DNA from: Rhynchonema sp. JSB1_4
Lineage: Eukaryota > Nematoda > Chromadorea > Monhysterida > Xyalidae
Assembly (NCBI GenBank): GCA_030248065.1
Contig: JASAMV010002058.1
Coordinates: 1-64,000 of the forward strand
Length of the DNA stretch: 64,000 bases
Direction of reading: 5' to 3'
The notes beneath the pieces were generated by a model. The model did not search any database, was not told the DNA's origin, and saw only the letters and a list, made by a program, of their open reading frames with translations. Positions 12,589 to 28,106 of the stretch are shown in pieces (position 1 is the stretch's first letter; every line of letters starts with the position of its first letter). Both the position numbers and the translations under genes were made by a program.

Positions 12589-14396
12589 TTATGAATGCTT
12601 TTTTCGATAGTGGCTCTTCACGTGAGAAGTAGAGTAGCTGCGATAGTCACATTGTGTGCATCTGTGGCGCTTGATGTTCGTATGAATGAACATGTGATTG
12701 TAGAGCAGAGTTGGCTGTTTGAACGCTGCATTACATTGCAGACATTTGAACGGTCGTTCATCTGAGTGAATGCACATGTGCAGTCGCAGTTCGTACTTGG
12801 TTTTGAATCTCTTCGAACAGTGAATGCAGTTGAATAGCCATTGATCGGGATCGGTGTGAATGCGTAAGTGGCCCTGGAGAGTTCCGTTTGCTTTGAATGT
12901 TTTAGAACACTGAGGGCAGCTGAACGGTCGCTGATTAGTGTGTGTTATCTGATGTCCTTTTAGTTCGCCGTTGGTTTTGAATTTGCTTTCGCATTCGCTG
13001 CATTTGAACGGTTTGTCGTCCGAATGCATCCGGCGTTGATGCCCACGAAGCACACCTGGTTGTTTGAATGCAGCATCACATTGCGAACATTTGAATGGCC
13101 GATCGTCGGAGTGTATGAAAACGTGACGGTGCAGACCTGTGATTGATTTGAATGATTTCGAACATTCCGTGCATTCATGCCGTTCAACATTAGTGTGAAC
13201 ATGTCTGTGATGAGAACTGAGTGTACTTGGAGTGTTGAAAGCAGCGCCACATTGCAAACATTTGAATGTTCGTTGATCGGCGTGCGTCAACGCGTGATCT
13301 TGCATTGCTCCCTTTGTTTTGAATGATCTCGAACATTCTGTGCATTCGTGGAGTCTGGCATCAGAGTGAACCTGTATCGGAACAGTAATGATATTGAGTG
13401 ACTGCGATTCACACTACACCTTTATAGTTCAACCAACGGACCAGACGTTACAGTATGTGAAAGTGCAACAGCTTGCAGGATAGTGAGTCAGTCTGACTGA
13501 CCTGCCGTACCATGCATTTTGGTGTGTTCTTTTCCTGAGCCCGGGACTTAGTTTGGTGTGGGGGATTATTTGGAGACAGGATTAAATACCAACAATAACT
13601 TTTGCGACCACACACCTGTTTATGATGTTGACGAAGCACATCTGGCTGTTTGAATGCGGCATCACATTGCAAACATTTGAATGGTCGTTGGTAGGAGTGA
13701 ATAAGAAAATGATTGCGCAAATCACTGTTTGATTTGAATGCTTTCGAACATTCACTGCATTTGAATGGTCTTTCATCAGAATGAAAGCGTTTGTGGTTTT
13801 TCAGTTCGATGTTCCTTTTGAACGATTTTCCGCATTCATCGCAATTGAAAGGACGTTCATCGGAGTGGCTCTTCGAATGAAGTTTGAGTTCGCTATTGGT
13901 TTTGAAGCACTTCGAGCACTGAACACACAAATACGAGGCGACGTTTTCATGTCTCCGCAACCGATGCCGTTTCAGGTCGCCGCTAGACGCCGATTCATAA
14001 TTACATTCGGCGCATTTGAACCGTTTGATGCCGGAGTGATATCGAACATGTCGGTCCAGGTTACCTTTTCTGAGTGAATGTGGATCCACATTGAATGCAT
14101 TTGTGTGGTCGTTGACCCGAATGAACAACTGAATGCAGTTTCAGTTCGCTTTTCGAGGCGAATGCTTTTGAACAGACGGAGCATTTGAAATGTCGCTGCC
14201 CGGGTGGGATGTGTCTGACCCGCTGATGATAGTGCGCATCTAACCGTGTCTTGTAGCACACGCCACACGTGGCACATTCGAACTGTCGGTCGTTGGTGTG
14301 CACGGTGAGGGTGTGCCGCTTCAACTTGCCTTTCACGCTGAATGACGCACCGCAGTTTGTGCACTTGAATGGGCGGGCATTGCTGCTCGTATTCAT
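12589..14396 (-). CDS. C2H2 zinc-finger protein, 18 fingers, frameshifted
   Basis: The gene has two exons, 14396-13616 and 13371-12589. The intron (donor GTGTGT, acceptor TACAG) falls inside finger 9 and joins cleanly to rebuild His-Lys-Gln-Val-His. Eighteen Cys-X2-Cys...His-X3-5-His units run almost the whole length, many with linkers of the type His-Ser-Asp-Glu-Arg-Pro-Phe-Lys-Cys. There is no KRAB, BTB or SCAN domain, so this is a poly-finger DNA-binding protein, probably a nuclear regulator. In finger 4 a run of four A (minus strand; 14066-14069 on plus) shifts the frame by one. The frame before it stops within three codons, while the next frame continues the finger perfectly. Without that base the protein would be 520 residues. 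Either this allele is broken or the assembly has a one-base error. The run is followed by GGTAAC, which resembles a donor, but no matching acceptor exists. Confidence 0.9.
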
Positions 14397-14425
14397 TGTC
14401 TGGAAATGTGAATACTGAGCAATGC

Positions 14426-14827
14426 AGGGTGTCTCAAAAATACCGTTCTACTCGTAACCTCTCGGGTCATAACTAACGTTACAGATGCTGTACTTTATTG
14501 ATTTATAGGGCTATCAAAGCCGAAGGCGACTCTGAGTATATTAGATGCACACAACATATCCGGGAACTGGTTGCCTGATGTTTCAAGGTCGCTTGCGCTT
14601 TCTAATGCTTGGTTGCATCCTTTTCCCAACATGTCAATCAAATGAGCAATGAACAAACAACATGCAAATGGCTTTGAAACATCAGGCAACCCTGCTTGTT
14701 TTACGCCTCCAACACGCGTAGAATCGCTGTCTGATTTGACTGCATCATAAATGAATACAAGCCAGCTTTTATAACACTAGGTGTGAGCTGGAACACAACG
14801 AGTAGGACGGTATTTTTGAGACACCCT
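14426..14827. mobile_element. TIR element with CAGGGTGTCTC-type ends
   Basis: About 30-bp terminal inverted repeats starting AGGGTGTCTCAAAAATACCG bound ~400 bp with no transposase. The end sequence resembles mariner-type termini. The target duplication is unclear. Inside lies a second, smaller hairpin at 14571-14695 whose arms are copies of the GCCTGATGTTTCA motif. It sits just upstream of the zinc-finger gene. Confidence 0.75.
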
Positions 14828-16471
14828 ATAGAAGGCAAAAATGGCACACGTATTTGAAACGTAAAAACAACTCGGTAGACACGAATCACGCATTGAAGCA
14901 ACACCAGAAAAGGGCAAAACGCAACACCTGTGCATGGTGTTGAAGGGCCACGCCCCACGGACAAAAACAAAAACTGTGTCTCGTTGCACCATGGATTTTT
15001 CCTTATGGGCATGTATGTACCATACGGGTGCATATATGTAGGTATGTTATTCATGTAAATATCCATGTCGGGCACCCTCAGCATATTGGACGCAACCAGA
15101 ACAACTTTTACGTTTTGTGGAGAAAGTCATGCATGAAAACCGGTCCCGTTCGTGCCTCTCAAGGTCATGTCAAGACACACACCAATGTGTTTGTGCCATA
15201 CAAAATGCTAATGCAAGCAAACACAAGTGCTGCCTGCAACAGCATTGATATTGCATTATATTATCAACATTCGTATGATGGCCTGATGCTTGTAGTTGCG
15301 CTTGATACAGTCCTTCCCGAACCGATGTTTACAACGCAGTCAAACTTTAGGCATGCTGCAGCTGGCGATGTTTTTGTCGCATGAAGACCAGCAAAAACTA
15401 ACAAACACGCGCCACACATGACCACTGAGTTTGACATGAGACGCTGGCCGTGAACAGAATGCAGTTTTGAAACCATTGAAAACGCCGAGCAGAGCAGTTG
15501 GCCGAGCGGTCGAGCCAAAGATTTTGCCCAAATATGGAAGACCCTCCTTATCGGTGCGACTGCGGCTTGGAGTCAAATCTCCAAGCAACAAACAACACCC
15601 AAAAATGCGTTCATTACCTGGAATCGCAAAGAAACATCCAAAGATGTTTTGCATTTGTATAGTCTTTCATATTTTATTCTCGGTCCAAACAAAGTTTACA
15701 GCAAAGGCTTCATCGCAACGGCAGCCATCCAGTAACACGCATGTTTATTTCGGGCTACGTTGTCGACCTTTTGGTTATCATCCACGGCGATGACTGCTGT
15801 CTTCAAGGCGTTGAAACATTTTCTGTATACCGCCTCTGGACTGTTATAAAACGGAAAGACTACATGGACCAATTTATCAAATTACCAGTCAAACACAAGA
15901 TCTGCATCGTGGAACAAACAAGCCGATGTTGGCTATACCTATACTTGGCTGTTGATGACAGCCGTTTTTGTCCGAAATAGACTCATTGAACAAACACTGA
16001 AACAGGCTTGTGGTCGACAAACGATGAAACAGGAACGTTGTGATTCTTGAGATGTTGATCCCCAGAAAGAAGGTTGAGAATGCGTTTGGATTTAGAATGA
16101 TGGGCATATTGGGTCTAGGTTTGCTTGAACTGGCGTGTGAGTTTTGTCTAAAGCCTTTTCAAATTATTTCGGGAAACATTAGCGACAGCACTTGTTCAAC
16201 CACGGGGTTGAATGGGATTTCTGTATCGAATTTCTTCATCATTATGATGGTCTAGACGCAGGCGTGCGTGTTCTGTGACCACTTTTTTTAATAAATTGAT
16301 TGGTTTTTCTGTAAAACACTGTTTTCGACAGTGGAATTGAATTTGAAGCATCAGTTTTCAGTCCTGTGTCACTAACCGCAATTTCGAGTGCCTGTTAACG
16401 TGCACTGAGTTTCCAGCAGCTCAAAGTCACTAAAATACATATATCCATCCAGTCGCAACCGAGCTCACACC
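14828..16471. other. Intergenic, no supported gene
   Basis: Frames at 15028-16255 (+) are open but show no homology to the adjacent receptors and no domain. The 5' leader, or a signal-peptide exon of the first receptor gene, could lie in the last few hundred bases, but I cannot place it. Confidence 0.45.
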
Positions 16472-17671
16472 ATGGCGGCATCAAGTGGAACACTTACCGT
16501 GATTTATCCGCAAATCAACGAACCATTTCGATACGCTTGCGGTTTCGAGTCAAATCTGCAAGCGACGTCAGACTGTCCTCTGCCAGGATTAGTGTCCGAA
16601 TCCATTGGCCTAATCCTCAGACTGGCCAACATTTCCTTTGAGCTTCGTGATTACCGCAATCGCAGCATGCCTGATGCTGATTGGTTCATTAATTCTCAAC
16701 AACCAAACGTCATGGTCATGTGGGCCGATACATTCGGTGAGCCAGGACTGTATTATGAAACATCGCCAGCTTTGACCTACCCCATAAATGGATGGGAGAA
16801 CGTCAACTACGTGTTGGGAACGAACAGTGCACCGCATGATCTGAAATATCAGGCCGTTTCCTTTCTGATGGTGTTTGGCCATTGGGTCTGGCTCGCAGCT
16901 ATTGTTGCATTGATTGTGCTGAAAACCTTGTCAAGTATTATGGCGACACGTTTCGGGCAACGAAACTGCACTCAACCGTTTATTGTAATCGTGTTGGGAT
17001 TTTTCGTTTTGTTTATCACAGGACTGTATCGATCCGGACTGCTCTCCAAGATCATTCTGGCAAAGAAGACCTATCAGTTCGAGAATTTCAATGAATTGCT
17101 TCATCTGTTGAAGAACAAAAAAGTACAACTGCTGTTAGCGGACCCGTTATTTCGCAGTGTGCTGGAGTCGTCAAACGATAAAAGCGTGGTCAGTCTGAGG
17201 CAGACCTTCATTAACAATCCCCCCGTGGTCGTCGACAATTTTGACTACGACGTCCATCGTGACCAAATTGTGCGGGGCGAGGCGGTGATGTTGATGTACA
17301 AGGTCACGGCGGCCAAACTGACCAGCAAATGGTGTGGTGTGAGGGCGCTGTCGTTTCCCAACGCCTGGGCGGGCAGTGCCAAGACATTCACTGTGAGTCG
17401 GAATGTCCCAGGGGAGCTCCTAGCGAAACTGAATCACGCAATTGTTCAATCGCAAGGTTTGACCAGACGAATTAGCGCAAAATATATGCGTTTTCTGAAA
17501 CATCAGAAGCGGAGTTGTCCGAATGATATCGCAATTCGGATGAGGGATACGTCACTTCGAGTCGAACATGTATTCGGTATGTTTGTATGTTTGCTGGCAG
17601 GACTGTGTGCTTCATTGATTACATTTTTCACGGAACTTGTTTGTAAGCGGAATCGATTAACGCGAAAGTGA
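16472..17671 (+). CDS. Ionotropic-receptor-like protein, copy 1
   Basis: This is a 399-residue intronless frame with ATG in a CACACC context. It follows the bilobed ligand-binding layout of ionotropic glutamate receptors: S1 (residues 8-130, with Asn-Glu-Pro-Phe-Arg-Tyr-Ala-Cys-Gly near the start), a helix at about 131-152, a second helix at about 169-190 ending Leu-Tyr-Arg-Ser-Gly-Leu-Leu-Ser-Lys-Ile in the position of the SYTANL motif, S2 (about 200-365) and a last helix (about 370-392). The amino-terminal domain is absent, as in insect IRs and some nematode paralogues. Only about 17 residues separate the first two helices, too few for the usual pore loop. No signal peptide is visible, so a 5' exon may be missing. 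It is roughly half identical to the next gene. Role inferred: chemosensory or co-receptor membrane protein, possibly non-conducting. Confidence 0.8.
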   Translation: MAASSGTLTVIYPQINEPFRYACGFESNLQATSDCPLPGLVSESIGLILRLANISFELRDYRNRSMPDADWFINSQQPNVMVMWADTFGEPGLYYETSPALTYPINGWENVNYVLGTNSAPHDLKYQAVSFLMVFGHWVWLAAIVALIVLKTLSSIMATRFGQRNCTQPFIVIVLGFFVLFITGLYRSGLLSKIILAKKTYQFENFNELLHLLKNKKVQLLLADPLFRSVLESSNDKSVVSLRQTFINNPPVVVDNFDYDVHRDQIVRGEAVMLMYKVTAAKLTSKWCGVRALSFPNAWAGSAKTFTVSRNVPGELLAKLNHAIVQSQGLTRRISAKYMRFLKHQKRSCPNDIAIRMRDTSLRVEHVFGMFVCLLAGLCASLITFFTELVCKRNRLTRK

Positions 17672-18258
17672 TGCATGAGTCTGTGGTCGGAGCATCGTGG
17701 TTTTTGCGGTTTTGTGCATGTGTAACATTGGCTAAAGAGAAGGTTGCGCCATTTATCCTTTGTGCATATTAGCGCCTTACCCTCATATTGTCGGCGAAAT
17801 TTTTTGCGACAAAATCACTGGTAGACAAAGCAGTATGTAGCAGCATGCATGCTTTGTTCTGTTCGTGTGGACATCTGCATCAAACAAGTCATAACGTTGT
17901 CAAAATTGCCCGTTGCACGAACAGAAAAAAGATCGAGGTTCAGTCGTCTGCCGACTTTCTGAAACACAATGAGGTTGAATGTAGACGTCGGAGATCTGAA
18001 GTCTGTGGACTGTCCTTTGATAACACCCAAATGAATATACTGGACATGCGAGACTTCAAAACAAACATTCTGAGGTCACGGGAAATAGATTTAAATGGAA
18101 GCAGTGTGCGATACCTATGTTCTATCTTGAGTTATGTTATATTTGCAAGCCTGCGGACCATAACTTCCATGAAGGATTGGATTTCGCACATGCATTATCA
18201 AAAATGAAACACACTGCGATCCAAAGCCGCGTGCGCACAAGCGCTTTTGGCAACGCTC
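17672..18258 (+). other. Spacer between the two receptor genes
   Basis: No coding exon is supported. An open frame at 17788-18207 has no receptor similarity. The spacer is expected to hold the promoter of the second copy. Confidence 0.45.
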
Positions 18259-19524
18259 ATGACATTTTGCTGTTTTGAGTTCGTTTGCGCCAAGACAATG
18301 TTGTCTAACGAAATATTCACTGTTATCTACCCACCTGTCAATGAGCCGTTTCGGTATGCGTGTGGTTTTGAGTCAAACCTTCGAGTGACCTCGCAATGTC
18401 CGATGCCTGGCATCGTGCCAGAAAGCGTCGCGTTGATTCTCAAACTCGCTAACATCAGTTTCGAGCTGCGCGATTACCGAAAACGCCGGACAGCGGATGC
18501 TGATTGGTTCATCAACACGCAACAACCCAACACATTGACGTTGTTCAGTGAGGCTGTCGGTGACCCAACCTTGTACGACAATGCACCTGCTCTCACCTAC
18601 CCCGTGAGCGGATGGGAACAGACATATTACATCGTCGGTACGAGCACTGCGAAACACGACCTCAAACACCAAGCCATATCCTTCTTAACTGTTTTTGGCA
18701 ATTGGGTCTGGGTTGCTGCAGTGCTGACCTTCTGTGCCTTGAAGGTGTTCTTGCGACTCATGGGAACTGCTATTGGTCGAAAGACATTCACACAAGCATT
18801 TGTTGTCGTTATGGCCGGCTTCTTCACTCTGTTGTTGAGCGGACTCTACAGATCGGGTCTGCTGTCGAAGATCATTCTCGCCAAGCCGGAATATCAATTT
18901 GAGAATATTGGCCAACTGGTCAAACTACTGGCACGAAGCGAACTACAACTGATCGTGAAACATCAGTCAGATATTGAGTCGTTCGAGAATTCCACCGCGC
19001 CAGATATTGTAGCGTTGCGAGAGACGTTTCATAAAAATCCACCGCTGCTCGCCCCCGACTTTGATTACGACGTTCATCGCGAAACAATTGTGAGTGGTCA
19101 AGCAGCCATACTGCTATCGTTGACAGAAGCCAATGTTTTGGTCCGCAAATGGTGCAACACGGTTAGATTGGTCCGTTTCACCGGTGTGCCGGACGAAATA
19201 TCGAGCTTTGGCATGAGCGCCAACGTGTCCCGTGAAGTTTTGTCAAGGATCAACTCGGCTATCATTCATTCCGAGTCAGTTACATACAAAATTAACAAAA
19301 AGTATGAGACTGCTATGGACTACGGGCATCGACCTTGTTCAAACGATCCAATCACCAGCGAAATTACCGACATCTCATTGAAAGTTGAAAGCATTTTTGG
19401 CATAATGCTGTGCTTTGTAGCTGGATTAGCATTGGCATTGTTTGTCTTACTAGCTGAACTGGTGAGCACTTGTATGTTTAGTGACAAGAATGCTATCGTG
19501 AAAATTTTGCAGTTGAAGTCATAA
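18259..19524 (+). CDS. Ionotropic-receptor-like protein, copy 2
   Basis: This is a tandem paralogue of the preceding gene, in the same orientation and also intronless. The first ATG at 18259 adds a Cys/Phe-rich N-terminus that could serve as a weak signal peptide; a second ATG lies at 18298. S1, helix, short hydrophilic link, helix with Leu-Tyr-Arg-Ser-Gly-Leu-Leu-Ser-Lys-Ile, S2 and final helix all align with copy 1. It too lacks space for a pore loop. Highly conserved blocks are the Asn-Glu-Pro-Phe-Arg-Tyr start, Asp-Ala-Asp-Trp-Phe-Ile-Asn, and Asp-Tyr-Asp-Val-His-Arg in S2. The shared Asp-Tyr-Asp-Val-His-Arg is a family feature rather than a known ligand motif. Two copies of TGATGTTTCA (reverse) fall inside the two genes at non-homologous codons. 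Confidence 0.8.
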   Translation: MTFCCFEFVCAKTMLSNEIFTVIYPPVNEPFRYACGFESNLRVTSQCPMPGIVPESVALILKLANISFELRDYRKRRTADADWFINTQQPNTLTLFSEAVGDPTLYDNAPALTYPVSGWEQTYYIVGTSTAKHDLKHQAISFLTVFGNWVWVAAVLTFCALKVFLRLMGTAIGRKTFTQAFVVVMAGFFTLLLSGLYRSGLLSKIILAKPEYQFENIGQLVKLLARSELQLIVKHQSDIESFENSTAPDIVALRETFHKNPPLLAPDFDYDVHRETIVSGQAAILLSLTEANVLVRKWCNTVRLVRFTGVPDEISSFGMSANVSREVLSRINSAIIHSESVTYKINKKYETAMDYGHRPCSNDPITSEITDISLKVESIFGIMLCFVAGLALALFVLLAELVSTCMFSDKNAIVKILQLKS

Positions 19525-19565
19525 CGGTGAGCGCATGTACATTCCAAAATTCTTTGCGAAGTGCG

Positions 19566-19641
19566 AAAAAAAGGACGGCTTTCTTCGACTAGGGCTCGAA
19601 CCCAGGTCCTCCGCATATCTGACCGACCGAGCCGTCGAAGT
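19566..19641 (-). other. tRNA-like Pol III unit without anticodon arm
   Basis: On the minus strand, a 6-bp acceptor-like stem (CTTCGA/TCGAAG) encloses a D-arm-like GGCTCGGTCGGTCAGA and a perfect B-box/T-arm GGTTCGAGCCC. A T7 run follows at 19572-19566, which would end Pol III transcription. The body is only about 59 bases because the anticodon arm is missing. It is therefore a tRNA pseudogene or the head of a tRNA-derived SINE, not a working tRNA. Confidence 0.55.
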
Positions 19642-20285
19642 GCCTATCCTTCTTGGACTCAAAGTTCAAGTTGAGGTGATCGAAGGACGAAGGTTTCACC
19701 TTCACTCTCGTTTCTGTGGCACAAATTTTGGGATATTCGGTCGCGTGGTGCTCAGCCCGACTCCATGGAATATTCGGACTCATTATTGATACCCTTGCGA
19801 ATCTCATGCAACGGCAGTTGCAGTTTATATAAAGCATTACATTATGTGTGTATAAAAACGTATTTTATAACTGCGACCAGGACCGGCGCTTGAATTGACA
19901 ACCTGATGTCTTGTTGTTCGTGACTCAGGTTGAGAAAAATCAAACACCACATCACTTTTGTCAAATTCAACGTTGCACACATCAGCACACTTCCGCTGAA
20001 ATTCCTGTTCAGCTCAGCACCAAGGACAACAAACAACAATTCATTCATTGTGCTGCACCTTTCCGTTACTAACCCCGACATCGGTTCACACGCACGACAC
20101 GTCAAATAGGTACGTTTACGCATCAAATCAAACCATAATGTCGCGTCAGCATATGCGCGAAATCAGCAGACGTTTCCAGTAAAAGTGCCCACTACATATT
20201 TCATGTACACGTAAAATAGTAAAACCCCGCTACCCATTGGTGAAGCCGTGCGGGGTAAACACTACACGTAACTTTAGCGCATAAC

Positions 20286-20293
20286 CCACGTCA
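20286..20293 (-). promoter_or_regulatory. UPR element TGACGTGG (XBP1/ATF6 site)
   Basis: The minus strand reads TGACGTGG, the UPRE core bound by XBP1/ATF6, 316 bases before the BiP start codon. BiP genes are induced through such sites when unfolded proteins accumulate in the ER. Confidence 0.65.
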
Positions 20294-20337
20294 GCATAAG
20301 ACTTGCTGAAACATAACCGCGAGGGGCGCCGCGACAG

Positions 20338-20374
20338 CCAATCAGCGTGCGCTATTTGCATGACAACAACCAAT
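20338..20374 (+). promoter_or_regulatory. Two CCAAT boxes, ERSE-like
   Basis: CCAATCAGCGTG occurs twice (20338 and 20370), each suited to NF-Y. The second is followed after nine bases by ACACG, one mismatch from the ER stress element CCAAT-N9-CCACG. Confidence 0.55.
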
Positions 20375-20406
20375 CAGCGTGCCACACGCCCGCTGTGTGC
20401 CGCGCA

Positions 20407-20413
20407 TATAAAA
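20407..20413 (+). promoter_or_regulatory. TATA box of BiP
   Basis: TATAAAA lies in a GC-rich stretch, 33 bases after the second CCAAT box and about 190 bases before the ATG. It leaves a ~160-base 5' UTR. Confidence 0.6.
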
Positions 20414-20601
20414 CGCAAACGTGGTAACGAGCAAAATCATTCAACTGACTGACTTTTAGAAAGACAAAAATTATCAACCAAGAAAGTTCAATTCTCGAGC
20501 TCTCTGTGATTCAGAAAGTGTTCCTTGAACAAATCTTGAATCTTCGGTAATTTTATTGGTGAAATTTTGCGAAAAAAACAGTCAGAAATCACGACAACAA
20601 G

Positions 20602-26245
<5,644 letters not shown>

Positions 26246-28106
26246 CGCATTTATGTAGGTAATCAGTTGTAGTCATTTGTTGAATAAATCGGTTATTTGT
26301 TAATATTGATTTATCGACGAAGCTGTTATTGCGTTACTCCACCCACCAACCAATATTTATTTTTCTCTGTCGTAAACCCATCAACAAGCACAATTACAGC
26401 TATTCTGAAGTAATTTTGGTGGAATTTTTTCAGTAATTTTGCAAACATCCTACCGGATTTTAATGTCGTTGATCAACCTTCCCAGTTCGAATAATGTGCC
26501 TGCCAAAGCAATTGTGTTGACTTAGTGACAAGAAAAGGTGTGAAGATTTAATACTAAGAGTTTCTTGGTTCCACAAACAATGATGTTAACTTTGTTTGTC
26601 TTGTGTGTTTTCACGGGTTGTTGCTCAATTATTGATACTTCTGCGTTATTGTAATTACTGCTGTTTTTTTTAACTTTTTTGTTAATTGCGTGTGAATGAG
26701 TGAATATTATTTATTTGTGCATCCCGATTTCTGTCCGACTGACCGCTCTGTACCGTTGTGTTTTCTGTTTCGTGCTCCTTACTATGTTTCCGCCACCACA
26801 AAATGCACGTGTCCCTGTGGATTTGATAGCCCGTGGTCCCTCCAGGCTGCGACTGTGAAACCCCAAACCGTGTGTACTACATTCCGTGCTGTGATTATAT
26901 ATTATTACTGTTATTGTTGTTTTTATGACTTTTTTGCGCAGATTTATTGTGTGGCGGTAATTTTCGCGAGAATTTTTGTCCGCGTGAGAGTTCAGTTCAT
27001 TTGGCTCTTGTTTGGGAATATGTGAGTCTTTTATGGTAGCGATATTTTCGTATTTTTTGTACTGTCACTTCATTATGGTGTATTTTTATGGTCTCTAGTT
27101 TTCTCGTTTTTTGTATTTTTTCTTTTGTCATTGTTTTGAGCTTTGCTGCGTTCGTTAGTGTTTTTTGAAAGAGAATTTGTGTGTTTTTTGTTGGCTCGCA
27201 ATCTCCATGATGAAACAGCGAATAAAAAAGAGAAAATAGAAATTATCGATAATTATTCTGCGCCAACAGAAAAGGTCAATAATATACAGGTATACCGGTT
27301 AGGTTTCGCAATATGGGGCCAATGTATTCAAGTTGGTAACTTGAAACGCAGAAAGCAAAATGTACAGTCATGAGAAATGGTGAATAATTGACAATTTGTG
27401 GTTATTTTTACTGGGCAACATGGCGTAGTTCAAAAACGAAACTGGTTTGATCGAAAAATGGAAAACAACAACTTGGAAGAAAACAAATTGGGGCCGCCAG
27501 CCAGAAATTTATTGATCAAATATTTTGTAGCAAATGCACTACGGATGAATTGGGTATAGGCAATCCATCGGCTCATGGCACTTTTTATACACACAGCGCA
27601 TGCAGCAGCACACACCATCTTCTAAACAAAATGTACACTTTGAGCGATTGCCGTACTTTGATGTTTTTTTATATTCGGTTTTTATTTCCTGCTTGACATA
27701 ACACTTTTCTGCACTGTTGCAAAATTTGGGGATGTTTCAAGCGTGCCATGAGCTGGCGGATTGCCTATACGTGGCAAAACGCCCTTTTGTCGAAATACAT
27801 ACATCTGTGAAACATCGGCCAGCTGACCATGCTCGCGTCTGCTTACACAATCAATGTGCTTATTGGATGGCTGATGCTTCACGGTGGCCTACACATAGTC
27901 AATCATTTGCCCAATGCCTTTAGAGTGACCCAACATGGTATAGTATAACAACCGGATTATGCATAAACTAATTCACTGCACACGCAAATTAATTCTGATC
28001 AAACAGCAAGAAAAGAGCACTGTTTTCGCAGCAACAAAAATTTCAATTTCAGGTCAAGCTGCTCGTTTCACTGCTGTTTTGTCATCAAATAAAATTAGAC
28101 CCGAGA
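26246..28106. other. AT-rich intergenic region
   Basis: No coding exon is supported. Thymine-rich frames at 26696-27373 (+) are low-complexity. Two or three variants of the GATGTTTCA motif cluster at 27733, 27810 and 27866. Confidence 0.5.
26283..26288 (+). terminator. Polyadenylation signal of BiP
   Basis: AATAAA occurs 38 bases after the BiP stop codon, giving a short 3' UTR. Confidence 0.65.

Noticed and set aside
14060..14072. Programmed frameshift or hidden intron in the zinc-finger gene
   Set aside because: GGTAAC resembles a donor but no acceptor restores the finger. A single extra base explains everything more simply.
26696..27373. Open frames downstream of BiP
   Set aside because: T-rich low complexity; no domain, no splice logic and no similarity between frames.
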